Below, piece after piece: positions 44,880-53,233 of a DNA stretch of 64,000 nt (position 1 is its first letter; each line of letters opens with the position of its first letter). A model generated the notes under the pieces. The model searched no databases and had not been told where the DNA came from. It was given only the letters and a program-made list of their open reading frames with translations. The stretch is from NCBI RefSeq assembly GCF_008868125.1, contig NZ_WAAQ01000002.1, positions 124,001 to 188,000 of the forward strand, in the 5' to 3' direction. The position numbers and the translations under genes were made by a program. This DNA is from Microbacterium maritypicum. Lineage in GTDB: Bacteria > Actinomycetota > Actinomycetes > Actinomycetales > Microbacteriaceae.

Positions 44880-45926
44880 TCAGCCGAAGATCGACGTCAG
44901 CAGATCACCGCCGAACAAGGAGAACGCGGTGATGCCTGCGGACAGCAGCAGCACCGCGGCTGTGCCGGCGAGCGCGAAGACGGAGATCCCGCGGCCGCCC
45001 AGCCGTTGGCCACGCAGGCCGATGGACACGCCCGCTCTGGCGGCGATGTCTCCGGCGTCATCGTCGCGATACAGCTCGGTGCGTGCCGCGAATCGGCGGT
45101 GGAACTCCTCGGCGAGGGTGATCGCCGCCGCCATGGTCTCGGCGCGGTCGAACCGCGTGTCGGAAGGCAGGTAGACGTAGAGCCGGTCGGATACGAGTTC
45201 GATCTCGGCACCAGAGCCGAGGTCGAGCACGCGGGCCATCAGGTCGGGTGTGAAGATGTAGAGCGCGTCCTGCTGGTAGCCCTTCGGCACGAGAAGGCGG
45301 AACGTCTTCGCGAACTCGCCTTCCAGGTCCAGGCGCGCAGCCCCGCGCCCCAGGCCCAGCGTGGGGATGATGCTGCGCTTCCGGTTCGCGAGCACGATGT
45401 GCGGAACGGGTGCCGGCAGCGGCAGTTCGATGAACGCGAACGGGCGCTGGATCGTCGCGCGCTCCTGGCCGTGCGAGACCGAATGGTGCATGCCCATCTC
45501 GAACGGCATCCGCTCGTCATCGCAGGCGATCACCGCACGTTCACGCCCGTGCACGACCCGCGTGAACGCGGTGCCGGGGCGGCGGGTTCGCTCGAGTGCG
45601 TCGGCGTAGGCCCAGCCGTTCTGCCAGGCGAAGGCTGCGACTTTCACCCGGCGGCTCAGACCCACAGCCCACCAGACGAAGCCGACGGCGGCGAGCACCG
45701 TGTACCCGATCACGAACACCCCGAGGATGGGTGCGACCGTGAGGATGTCGCCGCGCCCGAGGAACCACAGACCCGTCAGCATCGCGGCGGCGAACAGCAG
45801 GACGGCGACCAGGACCACCAGGAACCGGCGATGCGGCGGGATCCCGCAGAGGCGTTCATAGGTGAGGATGTCGCGGAGGCCCGCGCTTCTTCGCAGCGGT
45901 TCCAGATCGACGGCTACAGGCTCCAC
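44880..45926 (-). CDS. Hypothetical membrane protein, partner of the DUF1266 protein
   Basis: About 348 residues. Two membrane helices near the N-terminus (FLVVLVAVLLFAAAMLTGLW and ILGVFVIGYTVLAAVGFVWW), a soluble beta-rich middle of about 200 residues (FIELPLPAPVPHIVLANRK and similar), and one C-terminal helix (GISVFALAGTAAVLLLSAG). I recognise no family. The start is uncertain: GTGs at 45926 and 45941 both overlap the end of the upstream DUF1266 gene and neither has a clear ribosome-binding site. The overlap implies that the two are cotranscribed. Confidence 0.65.
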   Translation of the reverse strand: MEPVAVDLEPLRRSAGLRDILTYERLCGIPPHRRFLVVLVAVLLFAAAMLTGLWFLGRGDILTVAPILGVFVIGYTVLAAVGFVWWAVGLSRRVKVAAFAWQNGWAYADALERTRRPGTAFTRVVHGRERAVIACDDERMPFEMGMHHSVSHGQERATIQRPFAFIELPLPAPVPHIVLANRKRSIIPTLGLGRGAARLDLEGEFAKTFRLLVPKGYQQDALYIFTPDLMARVLDLGSGAEIELVSDRLYVYLPSDTRFDRAETMAAAITLAEEFHRRFAARTELYRDDDAGDIAARAGVSIGLRGQRLGGRGISVFALAGTAAVLLLSAGITAFSLFGGDLLTSIFG

Positions 45927-46786
45927 GACAGCGACGCCCACGGACCGTTGCGCTTCTCGGTCGCCGCGGCCTGGAAGTCGGACCAGCCGTCTCCGAACTT
46001 CTCGAACGACTTCTCGTCGACACTGCCGTCCGACCAGTGCATCACGCGGCCCACGATGTAGCTCAGGCCGAAGTCTGCCCACGACTCGAAGGCCGGGCGT
46101 GCCTCGATGTTGATGCGGTGGATGATCGCGCGTGCTTCAGCGACGTCGCCGTGTCCGAGCGCGACGCCCCAGGTGGTCATCGCGACGGCCTGACCGATCC
46201 CGTAACCGTCGAGGGTCTTCACGAAGAGACCGGGGGTCACGATGTCCTTGCCCACGCGCTTGCGCACCTCGGACTCGGCGTATTCGATCGAGGTGACGAA
46301 GGTGCGCGCATCGCGCTTGTCCCCGCCTTCCTGCACGATCGCGGCAAGCCACTCCTTGGCCTTCGGGGTGCGTCCGAGGCGCTGGGCGAGCTCGACGCGG
46401 ACGGCGAGGTAGAGCATCCACACCTCGCGACGACGACGGACGGTGCTGAGGCGCTCGATGTTGGCGAGCCAGTCGTCACGTGTGTGCACACCCCATTGGT
46501 CGACCAGGACCTTCTTCTCGCTGTCGCCGAGGAGCGAGGCGGTCGGATCGTTCCAGTATCCGGAGGGCAGGTTCACGATCTGCAGGAAGCCGAGCGCGAG
46601 CTCGTTCGCCTCGGCGTCGCTGGTCGAGTAGTCCGGCGAAGCCTTGACCTTGGCCGCGGGGAGGATCCAGCTCACGAGGAAGAACAGCGCGACGACGCCG
46701 ACGATCGCCCAGGCCCACCACTGGCTGATGAGCCATTCGAAGATCGAGGTGACGCTGTTGAAGTCGACGCTCGCGAGAGAGTGCAT
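45914..46786 (-). CDS. DUF1266 domain protein with N-terminal membrane anchor
   Basis: 290 residues. One membrane helix (about 18-40, WAWAIVGVVALFFLVSWIL) precedes a cytoplasmic domain. The C-terminal half matches DUF1266: GYGIGQAVAMTTWGVALGHG, then FESWADFGLSYIVGRVMHW. The domain's function is unknown; relatives occur near polymorphic-toxin and stress genes. AGGAGC lies 6 nt before the ATG at 46786. The gene diverges from a TetR regulator with inverted repeats between them, so that regulator probably controls it. Confidence 0.8.
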   Translation of the reverse strand: MHSLASVDFNSVTSIFEWLISQWWAWAIVGVVALFFLVSWILPAAKVKASPDYSTSDAEANELALGFLQIVNLPSGYWNDPTASLLGDSEKKVLVDQWGVHTRDDWLANIERLSTVRRRREVWMLYLAVRVELAQRLGRTPKAKEWLAAIVQEGGDKRDARTFVTSIEYAESEVRKRVGKDIVTPGLFVKTLDGYGIGQAVAMTTWGVALGHGDVAEARAIIHRINIEARPAFESWADFGLSYIVGRVMHWSDGSVDEKSFEKFGDGWSDFQAAATEKRNGPWASLSWSL

Positions 46787-46823
46787 TGATGCTCCTGGGC
46801 AGGGGGGAAGTCCGTGTCGGTTC

Positions 46824-46856
46824 ATAGATTGAACGCGTATTCAGTGAGTAATCTAT
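46824..46856. promoter_or_regulatory. Divergent promoter and putative TetR operator upstream of the DUF1266 gene
   Basis: ATAGATT (46824-46830) and AATCTAT (46850-46856) form an inverted repeat, and inside it TGAACGCGTATTCA (46830-46843) has TGAA/TTCA symmetry. The segment is AT-rich against its surroundings and lies between the divergent DUF1266 and TetR genes. Confidence 0.55.
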
Positions 46857-46913
46857 ACGGCAGGGGGCGATTCGGAAAAGACAAGCCGGCAGGACTCGGG
46901 AGGTGGATGCCAC

Positions 46914-47600
46914 ATGGCGCGCTCCGACGAGCAGAACCGGCTGGCCCGCGAGCGCGCCAGGGAGAACATCCTGCAGGCGGCGATCGAGACCTTCAGCGAA
47001 CGCGGCGTCGCGGGTGCGAGCATCGCGGAGATCACCCAGCGCGCGGGTGTTGCGCAGGGGCTCGTGAACTACCACTTCGGTGGCAAGGAGCAGCTCGTCA
47101 TCGCCGTGATCGATCGCTGGTTCGAGACGGTGCTCGGCTTCGCCCGAGTGGAGGGGACCCCCGACGAGATGCTCGCGGCGGTGATCGACGCCGCTCTCAC
47201 GGCGACCGCCTACGCGATTCCGTTGCAGCGGGCCGTGCTGGCGATGCAGCAGCAGCCCTCGACGCACCGGCTGTTCGCGGTGTCGGAGGCGCGGCACGAA
47301 GCGGCGGCGACCGCCGCGGAGGACGCGGTTCGCGACCTGTTCCGCGCGCGGGGGGCGGAGGATCCGGCTCTCGAGGAGGTCATGCTGCGCAGCACGATCG
47401 AGGGTGTCTTCGTGAAGTCCGCCGTCTTCGGCGACACCTACCCGCTCGAGGAGGCGCGACGCTGGATGTTCCGGCGCTACGGTCTGCCGGAGCCGACGAC
47501 GCCCATCGCGCCGCCGGTCCCCCTCCGCGACGGTGAACCGCGGCCTCGGGCGACAGCGGCGCTGCGCTCGGACGAGGAGCGCGCGGACGCATCCGCGTGA
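46914..47600 (+). CDS. TetR-family transcriptional regulator
   Basis: 228 residues. The HTH SIAEITQRAGVAQGLVNYHFGGKEQL (about 38-63) is a standard TetR domain of the BetI-like kind; the rest is a helical ligand domain followed by a 35-residue Pro/Arg-rich tail. It diverges from the DUF1266 operon and most likely represses it. The ligand is unknown. GGGAGGTGG lies about 6 nt upstream of the ATG. Confidence 0.88.
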   Translation: MARSDEQNRLARERARENILQAAIETFSERGVAGASIAEITQRAGVAQGLVNYHFGGKEQLVIAVIDRWFETVLGFARVEGTPDEMLAAVIDAALTATAYAIPLQRAVLAMQQQPSTHRLFAVSEARHEAAATAAEDAVRDLFRARGAEDPALEEVMLRSTIEGVFVKSAVFGDTYPLEEARRWMFRRYGLPEPTTPIAPPVPLRDGEPRPRATAALRSDEERADASA

Positions 47601-47614
47601 CGAACAGTACGGAC

Positions 47615-47646
47615 GCGGGGCCCGGTCGTGAACGACCGGGCCCCGC
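47615..47646. terminator. Hairpin between the TetR gene and the convergent metalloprotease gene
   Basis: GCGGGGCCCGGTCGT (47615-47629) pairs with ACGACCGGGCCCCGC (47632-47646) with almost no loop. A second inverted repeat, CTGACAGCGTTC...GGTGTCAG (47653-47680), follows. They lie between convergent genes and should act as a bidirectional terminator. Confidence 0.8.
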
Positions 47647-47675
47647 TGATTCTGACAGCGTTCGAGTGAACGGTG

Positions 47676-48494
47676 TCAGTTTCCGTAGAGTGCGACGACT
47701 CCGTCGGTGTCGACGCTCGTCATCGACAGATCGGCGGACGATCCGTTGCACTGCGGGTAGTGCATGATCGACGACGAGTCATACGGCGTCAGCGGACGCC
47801 AGTTGTTGTCCTCGAAGCAGGTGCCGGCCTCGGGGCGGGTGTGCTCGTGGCGGAAGCCGAGCACGTGACCGAGCTCATGACCCAGCACATTCGTCGGGGT
47901 CCAGGACGAGCCCGGGGTCCAGATCGAGTCGTCGATGAGGACGTTCTGCAGGCGCGGCGCCGTGCTGGGGAAGAAGGCCCGGGCGATGTACTGCGTCGTC
48001 TGCACGGGCTCCACGGAGAAGAGGACGGCGTTGTTGCGCGTCGTGCAGTTGGCATCGGCGCTGCTGTCGTAGATGAAGTCGATCTTCGAGGATGCGGCCT
48101 CCCAGAGCGCGGCGCCGCTTTCCATCGCGCTCACGACGTCGGCGTGACGTGCACCGAATGCCGTGCTGACGCAATAGGTGAGAGCACTCGCCTGCGCGTC
48201 GGACCACTTGTCGTCGATGCTGTTGACCGTGTTGACGATGAGGCCGTTGGTCACGGGATCGGCGCCCAGGAGCTGTTCGTAGAATGACCGCAGCTCGCCC
48301 TGGTTGGAGATCACCTCGTCCCCGTTGACGACGTAGGCTCCGTCGATGTCTCGGTAGGTCGACGCCTCGAACTCCTGGAAGGTGGGGATGTCGTCGGCGT
48401 CGGGTGCGGAGTTCGCGGCAGCGGGGATGACCGTGCCGAGGCAGAGCGCAGCAGCCGCGGTAGCGGCGAACGCCAGTTTTCTCGTGAGTCGCAA
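47676..48494 (-). CDS. Secreted matrixin-like zinc metalloprotease
   Basis: 272 residues. The signal peptide is LRLTRKLAFAATAAAALCLGT and probably cleaves after AAANS. HELGHVLGFRHEHTRPEAG carries the HExxHxxGxxH zinc motif and SSIMHYPQC is the Met-turn, the two marks of metzincins; a Cys lies on each side of the active site. Secreted actinobacterial relatives are matrixin-like. The start is probably the TTG at 48494, with AGGA about 9 nt upstream; no suitable ATG precedes the signal peptide. Confidence 0.85.
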   Translation of the reverse strand: MRLTRKLAFAATAAAALCLGTVIPAAANSAPDADDIPTFQEFEASTYRDIDGAYVVNGDEVISNQGELRSFYEQLLGADPVTNGLIVNTVNSIDDKWSDAQASALTYCVSTAFGARHADVVSAMESGAALWEAASSKIDFIYDSSADANCTTRNNAVLFSVEPVQTTQYIARAFFPSTAPRLQNVLIDDSIWTPGSSWTPTNVLGHELGHVLGFRHEHTRPEAGTCFEDNNWRPLTPYDSSSIMHYPQCNGSSADLSMTSVDTDGVVALYGN

Positions 48495-48730
48495 AGTACT
48501 TGTCCTTTTCGATCTGAACGATTCCGCGCGCCCCCTCGGTGCGCGGCCCTCGGGGAGAAAGGCGGGCAACTCTGCGTCGTCGATCGCTCCGAAGTCCGCT
48601 CACGGTAACCATGCCTCTCACGGGATCGCAAGGCATCTCCCGGCACGTTCACAGATTTCTGCACTCAGGTCAGAAATACCGAATGCTGTTCTGGTCGAAC
48701 GTGCTGTCCGACGTCGCGAGAGGTCGGGGG

Positions 48731-49369
48731 TCAGGGGTGACCCATGCGGGCGAAGGCCCCCAACACGCTGCGCTCGGATGCCGTGAGGTAGCGCTCGAGC
48801 TCTTCGGTGGCCGCTTCGGGCCCGCGCTCCAGCAGCGCGGTGAGCACCGCGCGGTTGCGCCGGACGAACGGCTCATGCAGTGATCGCGGCTCGTCGATCT
48901 CGAGGAAGACGAGGCGCAGCTCGGCGGCGACGTCTCGGTAGGTGCGGGAGAGGCGTGCACTGTCGGCGAGGGCGACGATCGCGTCGTGGAAGGCCATGTT
49001 GGCGCTGCCGATGCGCCGCCAGTCCTCGTGCGGCAGCTGCTCCTCTGCCTCGGCCAGGGCATCGCGCATGAGCTGTACGGCGGGGTGCTCCGGCTCGGAC
49101 TGGCGCAGCGCCGTGCACTCGATCACACGGCGGGCGCGGTAGATGTCGATCACGTCGGCGATGGTGGGGGATGCCACCGAGACGCCGCGATGCGGGATGT
49201 GTTCGACGAGCCCCTGCTCGGCGAGCACGCGGAATGCTTCACGGAGGGTGTTGCGCGAGACGTCGAACTGCTCGGCGAGGGCGGACTCGGACAGTCGCGA
49301 CCCCGGAGCGAAGTCGCCGTCGATGATGCGCTGTCGGAGCACGTCGGCGAGCACGCCCTGCTGGTTCAT
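48731..49369 (-). CDS. GntR-family (FCD) regulator of the pxp cluster
   Basis: 212 residues. The winged helix (GSRLSESALAEQFDVSRNTLREAFRVLAEQGLVEHIPHRG) is followed by a helical FCD effector domain with likely metal or acid-binding residues (FHDAI and surrounding His). It diverges from the transporter-pxpA-pxpBC-biotin carboxylase operon, and a 15-bp palindrome lies at that operon's promoter, so it most likely represses it. The effector is unknown. Confidence 0.9.
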   Translation of the reverse strand: MNQQGVLADVLRQRIIDGDFAPGSRLSESALAEQFDVSRNTLREAFRVLAEQGLVEHIPHRGVSVASPTIADVIDIYRARRVIECTALRQSEPEHPAVQLMRDALAEAEEQLPHEDWRRIGSANMAFHDAIVALADSARLSRTYRDVAAELRLVFLEIDEPRSLHEPFVRRNRAVLTALLERGPEAATEELERYLTASERSVLGAFARMGHP

Positions 49370-49462
49370 GCCTTCATCGTAGGTGGCGCCGTGGTCGGAT
49401 CGTCTGCGGGTGGCCGTGAGGGATCACACGAAAGCAACCGCTCTGTAGCACGGCCGTAACAT

Positions 49463-49498
49463 GATTGTTGAACAATCGGGTTCTATCCGTTCTACACT
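49463..49498 (+). promoter_or_regulatory. Promoter and putative GntR operator of the pxp cluster
   Basis: GATTGTTGAACAATC (49463-49477) is a perfect palindrome about a central G, AT-rich and of the length expected for FCD-type GntR sites. A TACACT -10 box lies at 49493-49498, so the operator covers the -35 region. The first gene starts at 49542. Confidence 0.7.
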
Positions 49499-49541
49499 GG
49501 GGGTCACCCGACACCCACCAACGACGATGGGAATCCCCCGC

Positions 49542-50819
49542 ATGTCTGAGCAGACCACCGCCGCCCTCTCCCCGGAGGACGAGGCCCGCCTCTCGTCCGT
49601 CAAGAAGCGCGCGGGCCGCAGTGCCGTCATCGGCGCGATCTTCCTCATGGCCACCAGCGCCATCGGCCCCGGCTTCATCACGCAGACCGCCACGTTCACG
49701 GCGACGATGGGGGCGGCCTTCGCGTTCGCGATCCTCATCTCGATCCTCGTCGACATCGCGGTGCAGCTGAACGTCTGGCGCATGATCACCTCCTCGGGCA
49801 AGCGCGCCGGCGAACTCGCCAACAGCGCCATCCCCTTCTCGGGGCACCTGATCGCCGTGCTCGTCGTGATCGGCGGGCTGGCGTTCAACATCGGCAACAT
49901 CGCCGGTGGTGGGCTCGGACTGAACGCTCTGCTGGGAATCGACACCAAGCTCGGCGGCATCGTCACCGCGGCCCTCGCGATCATCATCTTCCTCGTGAAG
50001 AAGGCGGGACCGGTGATGGACGTCGTGCTGGTCGTGCTCGGCATCGGCATGATCGTCATGACCGTGGTCGTGGCCGTCATCGCGCAGCCGCCGATCGGCG
50101 AGGCCCTGCGCCAGACGTTCGCGCCGGATGAACTGAACTTCGCCACCATCACGACCATCGTCGGCGGAACCGTCGGCGGGTACATCACCTACTCCGGCGC
50201 CCACCGCTACCTCGACTCCGGCCACACCGGACCGGAGCACGCCCGCTCCGTGATGCGTGCGGCGACCAACGGCATCCTCGTCACCGGCGTCATGCGTTAC
50301 GTGCTGTTCCTCGCGATCCTCGGGGTCGTGGCCTCGGGCGTCACGCTCGACCTCTCCGGTCAGGGCGCGAACCCCGCCGGTCAGGCGTTCGGCGCGGTGC
50401 TCGGCGATGCCGGACTCCGCATCTTCGGCGCGATCTTCTGGGCCGCCGCGATCAGCTCGGTCATCGGGGCGGCGTACACCTCCGCCACCTTCCTCTCCAC
50501 CTTCACCAAGAAGCTCAAGGGCGGCTGGCCCCTGCAGCTGGCGACCGTCGCCTTCATCGTGGTGTCGCTGGCGGTGTATCTGTCGATCGGCACGGCACCC
50601 GCGGCGATCCTCGTCTTCGTCGGCGGTTTCAACGGCCTGATCCTGCCGATCGGACTCACGGTGTTCATGTACATCGGCTGGTTCCGCCGGGACCTGCTCG
50701 GCTCGAAGAAGTACCCGATGTGGCTGCTCGTCGCCGGTACGCTCGTGACGCTGCTCACCTGGTACATGGGGATCGTCTCGGTCGGCCCCATCTTCGCCTT
50801 CCTCGGAATCGGAGCGTGA
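49542..50819 (+). CDS. Nramp-related transporter without the metal-binding motifs
   Basis: 425 residues with about 11 membrane helices. The fold is that of Nramp/LeuT-type carriers ([20 protein letters not shown] in helix 1). True Nramp metal carriers have DPGN in helix 1 and MPH in helix 6; here helix 1 reads SAIGPGF and the helix 6 region [18 protein letters not shown], so metal transport is unlikely. Carriers of this type often sit beside pxp genes and may import the substrate, such as 5-oxoproline. The ATG at 49542 is preferred over an in-frame ATG at 49527. Confidence 0.8.
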   Translation: MSEQTTAALSPEDEARLSSVKKRAGRSAVIGAIFLMATSAIGPGFITQTATFTATMGAAFAFAILISILVDIAVQLNVWRMITSSGKRAGELANSAIPFSGHLIAVLVVIGGLAFNIGNIAGGGLGLNALLGIDTKLGGIVTAALAIIIFLVKKAGPVMDVVLVVLGIGMIVMTVVVAVIAQPPIGEALRQTFAPDELNFATITTIVGGTVGGYITYSGAHRYLDSGHTGPEHARSVMRAATNGILVTGVMRYVLFLAILGVVASGVTLDLSGQGANPAGQAFGAVLGDAGLRIFGAIFWAAAISSVIGAAYTSATFLSTFTKKLKGGWPLQLATVAFIVVSLAVYLSIGTAPAAILVFVGGFNGLILPIGLTVFMYIGWFRRDLLGSKKYPMWLLVAGTLVTLLTWYMGIVSVGPIFAFLGIGA

Positions 50820-50823
50820 TCGC

Positions 50824-51591
50824 ATGACGTCGATCGACCTGAACTCGGACCTCGGCGAGAACGTCGCCGACCGGATCGTCAGTGACGATGCGAGCATGCT
50901 GCGCCTCGTCACGAGCGCCAACGTGTCATGCGGGTTCCATGCGGGGAGCCCTGAGGGCATCCGCGAGACGCTCGCAGCAGCAGTGCAGGGCGGCGTCGTG
51001 ATCGGCGCGCATCCCGGCTACCGTGACTACGAGAACTTCGGACGAACGAAGGTCGACATCGACTCGGCCTCGCTGCAGGCGCACGTCGAGTACCAGCTCG
51101 GTGCTCTCGTGGGACTCGCCGCCGCTGTGGGCGGGAGGGTCTCGTACGTCAAGCCGCATGGTGCGCTCTACAACACGATCGCGCGCGACGAACGGCAGTC
51201 GAAGGCCGTCGTGGCGGCGATCCGCGCGATCGATCCGAGCCTGGTGCTGCTGGGGCTCTCCGGGGGCGTCGTGCTCGATGTCGCCGCGCGCGCCGGACTC
51301 GCGGTCGCCGCTGAGGCCTTCGCCGACCGCGCCTATCAGCCCGACGGGCAGCTGGTGTCGCGTACTGAGGAGGGGGCCGTGCTGCACGACCCGGATGCGG
51401 TCGCGGAGCGCATGGTGCGCCTCGCCTCGGAGGGCGTGATCCGTGCGATCGACGGCACCGACGTACCCGTGGTCGCGCAGTCGATCTGCGTGCACGGCGA
51501 CAGCCCTGGTTCGGTGGCGATGGCGGCTGCGACCAGGCGGATGCTGCAGGACGCAGGCATCACGATCGCACCGTTCGCGGGCGCGCGATGA
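50824..51591 (+). CDS. pxpA: 5-Oxoprolinase subunit A (LamB/YcsF family)
   Basis: 255 residues, full length. [19 protein letters not shown] opens the protein, followed by [15 protein letters not shown] and [14 protein letters not shown], the family's conserved metal-site blocks; KPHGALYN is a further one. With PxpB and PxpC it opens 5-oxoproline to glutamate at the cost of ATP in characterised bacteria. It starts 4 bp after the transporter stop. Its stop begins an eight-codon mini-cistron that leads into the pxpBC gene. Confidence 0.93.
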   Translation: MTSIDLNSDLGENVADRIVSDDASMLRLVTSANVSCGFHAGSPEGIRETLAAAVQGGVVIGAHPGYRDYENFGRTKVDIDSASLQAHVEYQLGALVGLAAAVGGRVSYVKPHGALYNTIARDERQSKAVVAAIRAIDPSLVLLGLSGGVVLDVAARAGLAVAAEAFADRAYQPDGQLVSRTEEGAVLHDPDAVAERMVRLASEGVIRAIDGTDVPVVAQSICVHGDSPGSVAMAAATRRMLQDAGITIAPFAGAR

Positions 51592-51614
51592 CGAACACGG
51601 AACACCTCGTCTGA
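51588..51614 (+). other. Eight-codon mini-cistron linking pxpA to pxpBC
   Basis: ATG at 51588 overlaps the pxpA stop (ATGA). The frame reads Met-Thr-Asn-Thr-Glu-His-Leu-Val and stops at 51612-51614, where TGATG shares a base with the pxpBC ATG. There is no ribosome-binding site before pxpBC, so a ribosome finishing pxpA could restart here and again at pxpBC. The idea of a coupling peptide is inference. Confidence 0.5.
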
Positions 51615-53233
51615 TGCGCATCCGCACGGCATCCGATCATGCTCTTCTCGTCGAGGCGGACGACCTCGACGAGGCGATGCGTCTGAACCTCGCCTGGGAG
51701 GGCGTTCCCGGCATCGTCGAGCGCATCCCCGGCGCCCGCACCGTGCTCGTGCGCTTCGATCCGCTTCGCGTCTCGGCATCCGACCTTGCGGCCGCGCTCG
51801 CCGCGACGCCGATCGACACCGCGCATCTGCCCGGCACGGGAGAGGTCACGGTGCCCGTGCGGTACGACGGCGAAGACCTCGAGGAAGCGGCATCTCTGCT
51901 GAGCGTGACGGCGGAGGAACTCGTGAACCGGCACCTCGCTGCCCACTGGCGGGTCGCATTCTCCGGATTCGCCCCGGGCTTCGGATACGTCGTGAGCAGC
52001 GACCCCCTGTTCGATGTGCCCCGCCGTGCGTCTCCGCGCACCCGCGTGCCCGCCGGATCGGTCGCGCTCGCGGGGGAGTTCACCGGGGTGTACCCGCGCG
52101 AGAGCCCCGGCGGATGGCAGCTCATCGGACGCACGGATGCCGCGATGTGGGACATCGACCGGGACCCGCCCGCCCTGCTGTCGCCGGGGACCGCCGTGCG
52201 GTTCGAACGAGTGCGGGACGAGGCTCGGCTGGACGTGATGAGGCTGGACGCTGCTCGGCTGGATGGAACCGGAGGCTCTCCGGAGCCCGCCCGGCGAGCC
52301 GCGCCGCAACCCACTCCAGCCGATGCGGAGGGCGCGGGTCGCGGCGCGGAGGCGGCCGTCGAGGTCGTCCGTGCGTCGCTGCAGCTGCTGGTGCAGGATG
52401 CCGGGCGCTCGGGCTATGCCGCGCTCGGGGTCTCGGCATCCGGGGTGGCGGACCGCCGGGCGATGCGCGACGCGAACCGCGCAGTGGGCAATACGGCCCG
52501 GGCTGCGGTTCTCGAGAGCGTCGGGGGTGTCGTGCTGCGGTTCCGCGGAGCCGGTGTCGCCGCCGTCACAGGGGCTTCCGGCGCGCTCACGCTGGAAGAG
52601 GCCGGAGGAGGCGTTCGTCCTGTCACGCACGGCGAGCCCTTCGCCACCGTCGACGGCGACGAACTGACGCTCGGTCACCCCGAGCACGGGCTGCGCTACG
52701 TCATCGCGGTCCGCGGTGGAGTGGATGCGGCCCCGGCCCTCGGCAGTCGCGCCGCCGACACCCTCGCCGGACTCGGGCCCCTCGCACTGACAGCGGGCAC
52801 GGTGCTCCCCATCGGCGACGCCGGCCGGCACGCCGTCGACCCGTCCGTCGTTGCGCGCGAGCTCCCCGCCCCCGGGGATCTCGTCGACCTGGAGATCACC
52901 CTCGGCCCGCGCGACGACTGGTTCACGACCGCAGCGGTCGAGACCCTCACCGGTCAGGAATGGACCGTCACGCCGCGTTCCGACCGCGTCGGCATCCGAC
53001 TGCAGGGCCAGGTGCCGCTCGAGCGCGCCCTCGGAGGAGAGCTCCCGAGCGAGGGCGCCGTCACCGGCGCGATCCAGGTGCCGCCCGACGGACAGCCGGT
53101 CCTGTTCCTGCCCGACCATCCGCTCACCGGCGGATACCCCATCATCGGAGCGCTCACGGATCGCAGTCTCGACCTCGCAGGTCAGCTGGCTCCGGGAGTG
53201 CGCCTCCGCTTCACCGTCAAGGAGTCCTCATGA
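51614..53233 (+). CDS. Fused 5-oxoprolinase subunits B and C (KipI-KipA fusion)
   Basis: 539 residues. Residues 1 to about 205 are PxpB/KipI (FSGFAPGFGYVVSSDPLFDVPR and SVALAGEFTGVYPRESPGGWQ). A variable linker rich in Ala, Arg and Asp follows, with a repeated RLDxxRLD pattern. From about 255 to the end is PxpC/KipA (LQLLVQDAGRSGYAALGVSASG, then LPDHPLTGGYPIIGALT). The same two domains form the carboxyltransferase part of urea carboxylase. The stop overlaps the biotin carboxylase ATG. Confidence 0.92.
   Translation: MRIRTASDHALLVEADDLDEAMRLNLAWEGVPGIVERIPGARTVLVRFDPLRVSASDLAAALAATPIDTAHLPGTGEVTVPVRYDGEDLEEAASLLSVTAEELVNRHLAAHWRVAFSGFAPGFGYVVSSDPLFDVPRRASPRTRVPAGSVALAGEFTGVYPRESPGGWQLIGRTDAAMWDIDRDPPALLSPGTAVRFERVRDEARLDVMRLDAARLDGTGGSPEPARRAAPQPTPADAEGAGRGAEAAVEVVRASLQLLVQDAGRSGYAALGVSASGVADRRAMRDANRAVGNTARAAVLESVGGVVLRFRGAGVAAVTGASGALTLEEAGGGVRPVTHGEPFATVDGDELTLGHPEHGLRYVIAVRGGVDAAPALGSRAADTLAGLGPLALTAGTVLPIGDAGRHAVDPSVVARELPAPGDLVDLEITLGPRDDWFTTAAVETLTGQEWTVTPRSDRVGIRLQGQVPLERALGGELPSEGAVTGAIQVPPDGQPVLFLPDHPLTGGYPIIGALTDRSLDLAGQLAPGVRLRFTVKESS

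Noticed and set aside
48495..48730. Upstream extension of the metalloprotease or a separate small gene
   Set aside because: The extension would place about 25 charged residues before the signal peptide, and no convincing start or frame is present; the gap is probably promoter sequence.
49542..50819. Manganese/iron Nramp transporter assignment
   Set aside because: The DPGN and MPH metal-site motifs are absent and the genetic context is amide or lactam metabolism.
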